DNA of 64,000 bases from Ignavibacteriota bacterium. Its GTDB lineage: Bacteria; Bacteroidota; Ignavibacteria; UBA10030; SZUA-254. Shown here piece by piece: positions 53,129 through 61,017 of this stretch (position 1 is its first letter; each line of letters opens with the position of its first letter). The translations under genes were made by a program, and so were the position numbers. Location: contig JACREZ010000008.1 in assembly GCA_016212665.1 (NCBI GenBank), forward strand, positions 1-64,000. Reading direction: 5' to 3'. Under the pieces are notes generated by a model that worked only from the letters and a program-made list of their open reading frames with translations, had not been told where the DNA came from and did not search any database.

Positions 53129-54019
53129 CCAATTTTACTTTTCATTTCTTGTTCGTCATTCTCAATACAGCGTGTAATGTTGCTAAATAGTAATAGAAAA
53201 TCCAACTATACCAAATTGCTTTATCATACTCTGTTTGTTGGTCTTTATTGTGGTGTCTAATTCCAAAATTGTTAGCGATATTAAATAAGTCGCTTTCGTC
53301 TTTCCTGTTTAAATGTTCCTTAATTGCGGGTCTAAGAAATTCTAAAACGTCCGCCAATTCTCTAATTGCTTCTCGTCTGTCATCAAGTGTTGATTTATGT
53401 CGTCTAAATTTCAGAATTGCAGAATTTATTTTGTTTGAGATATTGTCCTTGTCATTTGTGGGAATGTCCGCTTCAAACAAGTTTGAAAGTCCATTGTCGG
53501 AAAGAATTAGTATTTCTCCGTCTTCAGAAATTTCAAAGCCGTCTTTATATTCTCTCAAAATTGGGTTTAATAATTCTCTAAAGCGTTTTTGACCTTCAAT
53601 GTCATTAAATTCTTCATAGTGGTAGCCACAATTGTTCCAACTGTGAAAGTGTCCGTTGAGTCCTTTTGAGCAATGGTCGTGAAGAAATTCAATTACGTCA
53701 AAGAAATCGTCTTCGGAGTAGTTGGGCAAATTTTTGTAAATAGGATATAAATTGTCTTTCCTTAAATTCACGAAAATTATCGCTTCAACTTCTTCTCCCA
53801 ATTCTCCAGAAATAAATCCGTCAGTGCAGTCTATACCGAAATACTTTTGAAAATAGCCGTCAGCATTTAATTTGTTATAAGTTACGAAAAAAAGTTTCTT
53901 CAACACTTCAAAGTTTACTTGTTGGTCGGGTGTGATTTTCCCTGTCCTTACTGAATAATAGTCTCTTTTAATCATTACTTATTTTCTTCTTTGTCGTGTC
54001 GTTTTAAAATTGGGCATAA
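53003..54019 (-). mobile_element. Integron gene cassette carrying one unknown gene
   Basis: The 16-bp sequence TAAAATTGGGCATAAC (plus strand 54,005-54,020) stands before the gene, and its reverse complement GTTATGCCCAATTTTA (53,122-53,137) stands after it, next to the attC arms. If the cassette is cut at G/TTAT on both sides and circularised, the two would form one continuous palindromic attC site, as in integron cassettes. No integrase is seen in the window, so this is a lone cassette, or one of a cluster lacking an integrase. Confidence 0.7.
53142..53975 (-). CDS. Unknown cassette-borne protein
   Basis: A 277-residue soluble protein. The N-terminal half has GELGEEVEAIIFVNLRKDNLYP and a Cys/His region CSKGLNGHFHSWNNCGYHYEEF. 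The C-terminal half is helical: RREAIRELADVLEFLRPAIKEHL, then FGIRHHNKDQQ and a final hydrophobic helix YSWIFYYYLATLHAVLRM. The last part recalls abortive-infection C-terminal (HEPN-like) domains with an R-x-H-like motif, but I would not claim it. It is the only gene in the predicted integron cassette. Confidence 0.7.
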   Translation of the reverse strand: MIKRDYYSVRTGKITPDQQVNFEVLKKLFFVTYNKLNADGYFQKYFGIDCTDGFISGELGEEVEAIIFVNLRKDNLYPIYKNLPNYSEDDFFDVIEFLHDHCSKGLNGHFHSWNNCGYHYEEFNDIEGQKRFRELLNPILREYKDGFEISEDGEILILSDNGLSNLFEADIPTNDKDNISNKINSAILKFRRHKSTLDDRREAIRELADVLEFLRPAIKEHLNRKDESDLFNIANNFGIRHHNKDQQTEYDKAIWYSWIFYYYLATLHAVLRMTNKK

Positions 54020-54020
54020 C

Positions 54021-54325
54021 ATTTAAATATACGTATCCATGTTAACCTAAGAAGCGCAAATCCAGCATCCATATTGCAGGAATACGCAGGTTTACGATGA
54101 AATGAATAGCGGTTATTATCATCATAATAATTTACTGTGTGATTAAGTTTTGTCTTCTGAATCGAACTTGAGATAAAGTAAAATAGGTACCGTATTATTT
54201 CCTGTAAATATACATCATTCATTTTGTGAATCAAATTTGCTCTCGGTAGTTATAAGAACTTTCCCTATCAGTTATCAGCGTGGGAATGCAATAGGGACAC
54301 TCAGTTTCCAACAACCACTCATCTC
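54021..54325. other. Spacer before the 21-bp array
   Basis: AT-rich sequence between the cassette start and the third 21-bp array. No gene and no further attC-like arms can be seen. Confidence 0.4.
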
Positions 54326-54640
54326 GGAGAACTTCACTTTCATCAAGGAGAAACATTTTCCCAAACCGGAGAAACACTTTTCCAACGCGGAGAAACATTT
54401 TTTCAAACTGGAGAAACATAGTATTAGCGAGGAGAAAAATATTCTCAACGAGAAGAAACATTTTCCTGACGTGGAGAAACACTTTTCCAACTCGGAGAAG
54501 CATTGTATCAGACCGGAGAAACATACTATTAACGAGGAGAGAAATATTCCCAACGAGAAGACCCATTTTTCCAACAGGGAGAAACACTATTTTAGGTCGG
54601 AAACACACTTTTCCTGCATCGAGATTCACTCTCATTCCCA
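54326..54640. repeat. 21-bp tandem repeat array (about 15 copies)
   Basis: Fifteen units of 21 bp start with GGAGAAACATTTTCCCAAAC and related versions. Each unit is almost a palindrome around GGAGAAACA/TTTTCC. Plus-frame translation gives heptads EKHFSNx, minus frames give MFLRVGK and CFSGLxK. The frames stay open, but there is no ATG near the start of the plus frame, so coding is doubtful. It shares the period with arrays at 10,064 and 36,906, and the EK-x-F-x-x-x heptads echo EKVFTAE of the first. Confidence 0.9.
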
Positions 54641-54754
54641 TGCTCCCTTTCAGTTATCTGCGAGGGACGAAATACCGGACTCTCTTCGCCCAACTTCAAT
54701 AATGATTATGAGCCGAAGCAGACATCATAATATTTGAAAATGAACACTCTATGG

Positions 54755-56257
54755 CTAACGGTTCAATTCAAAAACCTTAGTTGAAACATTCCATTTCAAA
54801 TATTGAGAATTATTTTTTAACCACGTTTCTATCTTTACAACATTCAACTCATCAAAATCAAATGGAATTCTTTCTTTAAGAATCTCCCAAGCATCTTCAG
54901 CAAAAATCCCATCTTCCTGAATAATATGGAGAAGCGGAGGAAGGGCTGATACACTTCCCAGACTGAGCGATGTAGTAAGTAATTGAAGTTGCAATTCCGG
55001 GTCGTCCTCTGTTTGTGCTTTTTCAATCAGCAACGTTGCGGAGGAACTATCACCCATGAGTTTGATTGCATCGAGCGATGCATTCTTCACTTCGTCTGAT
55101 TTGTCATGAAGCATGGAGAGGATTTCACTGAAGGCAGATTGCGCATTAGCATGTTGAAGCAACACAATTGCCGATTTCCGAACTTGCGCATCTTCATCTT
55201 TCAACTTTTCAATCACGAGCGGAATCCATTGTTCCTTATTTGAGTGGAATGATTCGAGATAGGAGAGAGCAGACAAGCGGTCAGTTCCAAGCGGACTTGC
55301 CAGCATGTGAAGCGTATGTTCAAGCGGGTCTTCCTGATGAGCGCGGAAGAAATACACTCCGCCAAGAAAGAGGAGGACGACGGTAACTGCTCCGGCAAGA
55401 TTTCTAACAGCGCGGAAAAGCGGTTTTGTATGTTTGAAATAATCATACAAGCCTGCAACGACTAACGCACACGCAAGTAATACGACAACAAGCGGACTTG
55501 TCGGCAAGCCGGTATTCCACGAAAGTTTTACTCCAATAAAACTAATGATGGAACCTGCAACCCATCCTATGGTAAGTCGAGTGCTGAGTTTGTCTGAAAG
55601 AAGCATCGCGCCAACAGACGGTATGACGAGATAACTGAAAACAAGAAACACTCCAGCAATCGCTACCGAACTTGTGATGACAAATCCGAACGACATGTAA
55701 AAAAGAAAATCCCAAAGCCGCACGTTCATTCCCGATGCTTCCGCGTGGTCATGATTAACGGAAATTGCCATGAACTTCTTTCGAAAAATAAAATGGAACA
55801 AACCGACAAGAGCGTAGATGATTGCCGTCTTGATGACGGTCGGAGGTTGCACCCACAGCAGTTCGCCTTTGATGATGTGGTCAAGTTCCGCCGGACCGAG
55901 AGCGCTTTTGGAGAGGACAAGAATCGTTGTTGCAAATGTTACCGCATAAACAATTCCGATGATTGCTTCATGCGGAACACGCTCAGCCTTCATTCGTGTA
56001 ATGGAAAAAACAAACGCTCCGAAAATGGTGAACGCTAATGAATACAGATACAACGCGTTCGCATCTTTCCCGACTTCGTACCCAAGCAACACTCCAACAA
56101 CCGTACCGAGTGCCGCAATTTGTGCAAGCGCCAAATCAACGAAGATTACTTTACGCGCTATTACATGAACTCCAAGATATACATGAATCCCCGTAAGGAC
56201 GAGGCATGACACAAGTGGCCATAGCATACTCTGTGGGAGATAAAACAGTTCGTTCAT
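54755..56257 (-). CDS. Zinc/manganese ABC permease fused to HEAT repeats
   Basis: A 500-residue protein. Residues 1-~275 form an ABC-3 (ZnuB/MntB-type) permease with about eight spans (YLGVHVIARKVIFVDLALAQ is typical), then an extra span ~287-304. Residues ~310-480 are four or five HEAT-like repeats (EKLKDEDAQVRKSAIVLLQ, LHDKSDEVKNASLDAIKLMG). This fusion is unusual. It ends the metal uptake operon on the minus strand. No ABC ATPase gene is adjacent. Confidence 0.85.
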   Translation of the reverse strand: MNELFYLPQSMLWPLVSCLVLTGIHVYLGVHVIARKVIFVDLALAQIAALGTVVGVLLGYEVGKDANALYLYSLAFTIFGAFVFSITRMKAERVPHEAIIGIVYAVTFATTILVLSKSALGPAELDHIIKGELLWVQPPTVIKTAIIYALVGLFHFIFRKKFMAISVNHDHAEASGMNVRLWDFLFYMSFGFVITSSVAIAGVFLVFSYLVIPSVGAMLLSDKLSTRLTIGWVAGSIISFIGVKLSWNTGLPTSPLVVVLLACALVVAGLYDYFKHTKPLFRAVRNLAGAVTVVLLFLGGVYFFRAHQEDPLEHTLHMLASPLGTDRLSALSYLESFHSNKEQWIPLVIEKLKDEDAQVRKSAIVLLQHANAQSAFSEILSMLHDKSDEVKNASLDAIKLMGDSSSATLLIEKAQTEDDPELQLQLLTTSLSLGSVSALPPLLHIIQEDGIFAEDAWEILKERIPFDFDELNVVKIETWLKNNSQYLKWNVSTKVFELNR

Positions 56258-56435
56258 TATTCGTTCCTTACTTTGTTCATTTTTCTACTACATGAGGAGT
56301 AATGGAGTAGCGGAGTTTTGGAGTAGTTAAGTAGTTGAGATATTATCGTACTGTGAAACACTCCAATACTCCGGCAATCCATTACTCCAATGAGCATAGT
56401 ACTCCAACACTCCAAAACTCCATCAATCCATCAGA
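56258..56435. other. Repeat-word spacer
   Basis: Words such as GGAGTAATGGAGTAG and its complement CACTCCAATACTCC recur in both orientations, which allows stems. It resembles the spacer at 17,170. No gene is present. Confidence 0.5.
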
Positions 56436-57455
56436 TTAATTTGTTGTGAGCAATTTATCAAGAAGATAATTGATTAATTTTTCGTACGTGTCAACTTCGG
56501 GAGCTGCGCCGACATCAATATATGTGAGAAACACTTTTGCCTGAGTTTTACTTGCGATATAATCAGCCGCTTCAGTTGAGTAGAAATTGTCGTTAAGAAT
56601 AACTTTGATATTATCTCGTTTGATTTGTTCAACAACTGCATCACGGTGTTTCGGCGGCGGAGGAATTCCCGGTTTTTCTTCCAACTCACCGACGATATTC
56701 AATCCGAATCGTTCGGAAAAATAGACATACGTTTTATGATACGACATGACTTTTGTCCCGTTCAATCGTTCTGCTTTCTTGAACCAACCGTTTAACTTTG
56801 TATCAAGTTTTTTCGATTTCAGCCATGATTGCAAATCACCGTTCTTTGCTTTCCGTGATAAAATATCTCCTGCTTTTTTTCCGATTGTGTTCAGCAATTC
56901 ATCTCCGAACAGTGCTACATCAATTCTATGTTTGAAGGATTCAAGTTGCTGTTGATAGTATGCCGAATTTGTCCCATCAAGTTTGGATAACCGTTCTGCA
57001 ATATTTTCTGCAACAATCTTCATGTTCAACGGGTCGAGCCAAACGTGGGGATTTCCTTGAGGATGGATGTCACCCCACGCACGCGATACTTCCGTCGGAA
57101 GTTCTTTCACAGGAACATTGATTGTGGCAACCAAATGTCCCGGATTCCCCGGCTGAATTTTCGGATTGCCGGAAGCATCAATGACATTCTTCGCCCATGA
57201 ATCAAGTCCTAATCCGCTTTCGATAAATAAGTCAATGCCGTTCGCCGCTTGATTCATGCGAGGCGTCGGAGTAACATAATGCGGATCTTGCTTCGGGTTC
57301 GCAAGCGCAGAGACTTCAACCTTCTCTCCGCCAACTTGTTGTGTAACATACCTGAGATAGTTCAGCGTTGTCAGCACATTCAATTTATTTTGGCAAACAC
57401 CGATTGAACTTCCAAAAATCAAAAGACAAATTAATACAAGTGAATAACTCTTCAT
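56436..57455 (-). CDS. Zinc/manganese ABC substrate-binding protein
   Basis: A 339-residue secreted binding protein of the ZnuA/TroA cluster 9 family. It has a signal peptide (SYSLVLICLLIFGSSIG). The metal ligands are His in NPKQDPHYVTP, His in GNPHVWLDPLN, His in SYHKTYVYFSERFG and an acidic residue near LNDNFYSTEA. There is no His-rich loop. It is encoded between the porin-like gene and the permease-HEAT gene. Confidence 0.92.
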   Translation of the reverse strand: MKSYSLVLICLLIFGSSIGVCQNKLNVLTTLNYLRYVTQQVGGEKVEVSALANPKQDPHYVTPTPRMNQAANGIDLFIESGLGLDSWAKNVIDASGNPKIQPGNPGHLVATINVPVKELPTEVSRAWGDIHPQGNPHVWLDPLNMKIVAENIAERLSKLDGTNSAYYQQQLESFKHRIDVALFGDELLNTIGKKAGDILSRKAKNGDLQSWLKSKKLDTKLNGWFKKAERLNGTKVMSYHKTYVYFSERFGLNIVGELEEKPGIPPPPKHRDAVVEQIKRDNIKVILNDNFYSTEAADYIASKTQAKVFLTYIDVGAAPEVDTYEKLINYLLDKLLTTN

Positions 57456-57492
57456 GTTTTTTCCTTTCGAATAACTAATAACTGATAACGAT

Positions 57493-58848
57493 TCAACGAT
57501 TCACCCAATACGGTTCTGTTGGATGCGAACCGAAGACAAAATTAACTTCAAACAAGAGCGAGCCAAGCGCATTGACCTGTTCGATGTCGCTCCACCGTTG
57601 TTCGTAGCCGAGCCGCAACCGAAAATATTCGGATGTGTAGTAACTTGCGTACGCGGCAAATGATTGTGTGACAGGTTTTTCAAGTGTCGGTTCTTCAAGC
57701 CAATCGTACCGTGCGCCAAGATAGAGCCAGGACGATGTTTGATATTGAACATAGCCGTACCAACCGAAAGGATTATTCCTTGTAATTCCTTTAACTGAAT
57801 CTGTCAACAGTTGACTTCCTTGCATGAATTCTCCTCCAAGTACCAACGATTTGCTTTCCCGGTTTTCTGCCGGTGCCCATTTGTATGTGAAATCAATTCC
57901 AAGCAAAGATTTATCGTCTGCTTCTGTTATACCTTTGTTAGATAAAAAATTTCCTTCACCATAAAAACTTAATCCAAGATTGAGAAGATGTTCGTTATCC
58001 CAATCCTTTGAAATGTTCAAATGACCGACATAGCCGAGTGTTTTATCCGTTGATATATCACTCGGCAATCCGAACTCCTCGCCACGAACGATGGAGAAGT
58101 TTACTTCCTTTGTAACATCAGTGAGAAAGTTTGGGAGGAAGAAATCAAAATCAACTCCGACCGGATTAAAGCCCGACTCGAAGAAATCACCATGCTCTGT
58201 TCCGAGATATTTCGAGACGATAAGCGGGCGGGTGGTCCACGGTAAATCGTGCATGTGAATTTTATTGCTTACACCAAACGGCGCACGAAATTGACCCATT
58301 TTCACTTTTAGACCAAGTGGCGCTGATTCAAGCAGCGGGAGGCGTTTGATAACTCCGTACACTTCTTCCGGTTCAACTGCGTAACCGGTTCCTGCTTCAT
58401 CTTCGATTGCTATTATGGCAACTGCATCAGCGTACGGGTCAACTGCCTGACGGAAATCAAGTTCGAGCGAGCGGAGGTACGGACGATTACTGATTTCTGC
58501 CACGCCTTCATAATCAAGCACGCTTTTGTTATCGTACCGTGCGGCAAGATTAATAAACGCTGTTGTTCTTGGATTGAGAATTGTTGAAGATGATGCGCGG
58601 GAACCCGCATCAATCTTCTTTTCTAATTCCTGAATCCGTTCATCCAATCGTTCTTCGAGACGTTCAACATCGCTTTCTCCGAACGATTCGGATGTTGTTT
58701 GATTTTTTAAACTATCGAGTTGCGAACGAAGTTGTGTAATTTCGTTTCGTAATTGCTGAAGTTGTGCTTCAACATCAGTTTGACTAAAAAGTAGTTGTGT
58801 TGTTCCTATAATGAGCAGAACAACAATAAAAAATAATTTCAATTTCAT
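57493..58848 (-). CDS. Porin-like outer membrane protein with coiled-coil start
   Basis: A 451-residue protein with a signal peptide (FFIVVLLIIGTTQLLFS) followed by a trimer-type coiled coil (VEAQLQQLRNEITQLRSQL and DVERLEERLDERIQELEKKID). The rest looks like a beta-barrel: alternating aromatic patterns, YFRLRLGYEQRWSD near the end and a final aromatic strand LFEVNFVFGSH. The layout resembles OprP/OprO-type porins. In this operon it could let metal ions across the outer membrane (inference). Confidence 0.75.
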   Translation of the reverse strand: MKLKLFFIVVLLIIGTTQLLFSQTDVEAQLQQLRNEITQLRSQLDSLKNQTTSESFGESDVERLEERLDERIQELEKKIDAGSRASSSTILNPRTTAFINLAARYDNKSVLDYEGVAEISNRPYLRSLELDFRQAVDPYADAVAIIAIEDEAGTGYAVEPEEVYGVIKRLPLLESAPLGLKVKMGQFRAPFGVSNKIHMHDLPWTTRPLIVSKYLGTEHGDFFESGFNPVGVDFDFFLPNFLTDVTKEVNFSIVRGEEFGLPSDISTDKTLGYVGHLNISKDWDNEHLLNLGLSFYGEGNFLSNKGITEADDKSLLGIDFTYKWAPAENRESKSLVLGGEFMQGSQLLTDSVKGITRNNPFGWYGYVQYQTSSWLYLGARYDWLEEPTLEKPVTQSFAAYASYYTSEYFRLRLGYEQRWSDIEQVNALGSLLFEVNFVFGSHPTEPYWVNR

Positions 58849-59002
58849 TGAATTTCCTTGTTAACATAATTTCAAAATGGATAATCATTGATAACACATT
58901 CTTCATTCAACATTCGATATTCATATTTCATGATTTCCCTCAAGGAAAATAATGAATGTCGAATAGTGAATTATGAATGATGAAGTATTTTTGGAAAAGA
59001 GA
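58849..59002. other. Spacer with word repeats
   Basis: Words such as CATTCTTCATTCAACATTCG and GAATAGTGAATTATGAATGATG fill the spacer between two genes of the metal operon. No gene is present. Confidence 0.4.
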
Positions 59003-59338
59003 CTATGCTAACGTCGGAGGAGCGCGCCCATCGGACGCAAGGAGAATTGTTGAAACCAACCCCGTGTCGGTATCAACAAAAAGGAGAGAGGTGGTGGTAA
59101 GAATTCCCTGAAAGAGAACGATGTCGAATGAAAGTGAATCGAGTGAATTCATCCGTTGGCAAATCAAACAGACCAATCCGTCATCGCTCGAAGAGGCATT
59201 CGCCTGCATCAGGTTTTTATATTCATGTGAATCATGTCCGCAGGAAATCTGGTGTGTGTGCATTACCGGAACGACGTGATACGTCAATCCATAGCACACC
59301 AACAGGAAAAGAACAATATATTTGGGAACTTTCTTCAT
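59003..59338 (-). CDS. Small secreted His/Cys protein of the metal operon
   Basis: The 111-residue protein starts at ATG 59,338. A hydrophobic stretch (YIVLFLLVCYGLTYHVVP) is followed by VMHTHQISCGHDSHEY and LVCLICQRMNS, a dense cluster of His and Cys residues. This could bind a transition metal. It is the first gene of the minus-strand set that continues with the porin, the binding protein and the permease, so it may be a metal-binding periplasmic helper (inference). Confidence 0.6.
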   Translation of the reverse strand: MKKVPKYIVLFLLVCYGLTYHVVPVMHTHQISCGHDSHEYKNLMQANASSSDDGLVCLICQRMNSLDSLSFDIVLFQGILTTTSLLFVDTDTGLVSTILLASDGRAPPTLA

Positions 59339-59482
59339 GATTCGGTGATAAATGTAGGTAAATTCAACCAAAGAGCAAAACGCACGGCTGTTAAATTTGG
59401 TTCAATTCAAAATCAAATAATTATTGACTTCAATCAGGAATTTCCTTACCTTCATTCAGCAATATTTTGAAAGGAATTAGTT

Positions 59483-59860
59483 ATGAAATTGATGAACATA
59501 AATATTATTGTTCTTTTGATAACATCACTCTTTATCATTTCCTGTCAATATGAGAACACAATTGTTCCCGTTGCCGGTAAACCTTCCACTCGTAAAGTTT
59601 GGGTAGCGAAACAAATTGTCGGTGGAGTGCTGTGTGACACTTCAGTTCACTTTACGCCACCGGATACTAAGCGATTACTGAATGACGCTGGTATTCGTGT
59701 GTTCGATGTATTTACTGAACATTATGCTATCATCGCACTTTGCGGTGCACCACGTTACGCTGCTGACCATTATGCTTTTATCCACTACAATGATATCGAG
59801 CTTGCCAAACGATTAGGATTTAAGATGAAATATCTTCCTTCAAATCATAGAAGACGATAA
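59483..59860 (+). CDS. Lipoprotein of unknown function
   Basis: A 125-residue protein with a lipoprotein signal (LLITSLFIISC). The mature part has GKPSTRKVWVAKQIVGGVLCDTSVHFTPPDT and FTEHYAIIALCGAPRYAADHYAFIHYNDIELAKRLGF. Two Cys are present, and no family is recognised. It is divergent from the metal operon, with about 140 bases in between, so they may share control. Confidence 0.6.
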   Translation: MKLMNINIIVLLITSLFIISCQYENTIVPVAGKPSTRKVWVAKQIVGGVLCDTSVHFTPPDTKRLLNDAGIRVFDVFTEHYAIIALCGAPRYAADHYAFIHYNDIELAKRLGFKMKYLPSNHRRR

Positions 59861-59913
59861 ATATTTACAACATCCATTTACGAATGGAAGGTTCTAAAAT
59901 ATGACTGACGAAA

Positions 59914-60294
59914 ATGAATACAGAAGCAAAATCAAAACAAGACATAAAACGAGAATACAAAGAACGAATGAAACCAGCCGGAATCTTTCAAATCAAGAAT
60001 AATGCAAACGGGAAAATCTTTCTCGGAAGCAGTCTGAACCTTGAAGGACCGTTGAATGCACATAAGTTCATGTTAGGCATCAATTCACATAAGAATGAAG
60101 CGCTTCAAAAGGATTGGAATGAATTCGGAGCGGATAAGTTTACCTTCGAGATTCTGGAGGAAGTCAAAATGAAGGATAATGCAACCTTCAACCTGATTGA
60201 TGAACTGACTCTGCTTGAACAAATCTGGTTTGAGAAACTACTGCCGACAGGCGAGCGCGGTTACAATAAAGATTCAAATATCAGGCAGGCGTAA
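59914..60294 (+). CDS. GIY-YIG-like nuclease-domain protein
   Basis: The protein (126 residues) has a variant GIY-YIG motif: GIFQIKNNANGKIFLGSS (GIF and FLG), followed by a helix AHKFMLG and FEILEEVKMKD. A catalytic Arg is not obvious, so it may be a weak or inactive member. Small GIY-YIG proteins often have unknown tasks. It is a single gene between the lipoprotein and rimP. Confidence 0.65.
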   Translation: MNTEAKSKQDIKREYKERMKPAGIFQIKNNANGKIFLGSSLNLEGPLNAHKFMLGINSHKNEALQKDWNEFGADKFTFEILEEVKMKDNATFNLIDELTLLEQIWFEKLLPTGERGYNKDSNIRQA

Positions 60295-60304
60295 GCATTT
60301 AGCA

Positions 60305-60383
60305 AGATGGAGTCCACTTGTCCCTAAGTAATTGAATTAACATCGAAATCGCTCAATCCAAAAATGAAAAGTGGACTCCATCT
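60305..60383. repeat. 15-bp inverted repeat in the spacer before rimP
   Basis: AGATGGAGTCCACTT (60,305-60,319) and AAGTGGACTCCATCT (60,369-60,383) are perfect reverse complements separated by 49 bases. It could form a long hairpin or mark a small mobile element. Confidence 0.75.
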
Positions 60384-60454
60384 CCTGTAATTATGGAAAA
60401 ACCCTCAATTTGTTATTCAAATTACGTTTCTGTATATTAGCACGCCCACTTAAG

Positions 60455-60484
60455 AAGTCCCACCTCAGTCGGGACTTTTTTTTT
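60455..60484 (+). terminator. Terminator or attenuator ahead of rimP-nusA-infB
   Basis: AAGTCCC pairs with GGGACTT around a nine-base loop and is followed by ten T bases. It ends 40 bases before the start of rimP, so it either ends the upstream transcript or controls entry to the rimP operon, as leader terminators do in some nusA operons. Confidence 0.8.
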
Positions 60485-60524
60485 GGTATGAATTCAAATT
60501 GTAATCGAAAAAGAAGTAAACTCG

Positions 60525-60983
60525 TTGTTTCGTACTGAAATTGAACAATTACAGGATGCACTGATACCTCTTATTGAAGAGAAGCAAGCGTATCTGATTG
60601 AACTAACGTTCAAAAAAAGTAAATACGGAAATGTCGTTGAAGTTTTCATTGACACAGAGACAGGGGTAACTTCGGCATTATGCACTGAATTAAGTCGCTC
60701 GTTCCATCAGGCGTTAGAAGGCTTTGGATTTTTACAAAGCAAGTACAACCTCGTTGTTTCATCGCCCGGGTTTGACCGTCCATTGAAATATCCCAAGCAA
60801 TTTCCGAAGCACCGCGGTAAGAAACTTTCGGTAAAGCACAATGATGGAGAGAAGGTTGTCGTTACGACCGGGCAACTTCTCGAAGTGACAGATTCCGGAA
60901 TACAATTACAACTTGAGAAAGAACAGATAAAAGAATTTTTATTCGATGAAATAATCGAAGCAAAAGTGAAACCTCAATGGTAA
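60525..60983 (+). CDS. rimP: Ribosome maturation factor RimP
   Basis: A 152-residue 30S maturation factor. Landmarks are LIEEKQAYLIELTFKK, the EVFIDTETGVTSALCTELSRSF strand-helix unit and the highly conserved LVVSSPGFDRPLKYPKQF. The start is a TTG at 60,525; no ATG is available between it and an in-frame stop at 60,489. It is the first gene of rimP-nusA-infB. Confidence 0.93.
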   Translation: MFRTEIEQLQDALIPLIEEKQAYLIELTFKKSKYGNVVEVFIDTETGVTSALCTELSRSFHQALEGFGFLQSKYNLVVSSPGFDRPLKYPKQFPKHRGKKLSVKHNDGEKVVVTTGQLLEVTDSGIQLQLEKEQIKEFLFDEIIEAKVKPQW

Positions 60984-61017
60984 GTAAGAAAAAGTATATA
61001 ATTTGTTGGAGTAATCA

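Noticed and set aside
52852-53205. Minus-strand frame over the attC-like site
   Set aside because: The frame reads through the paired arms of the recombination site and has no family resemblance.
54237-54737. Long plus-strand frame across the third 21-bp array
   Set aside because: It starts at a TTG in a spacer without a ribosome-binding site. A 21-bp period keeps frames open automatically, so the length is not evidence of coding.
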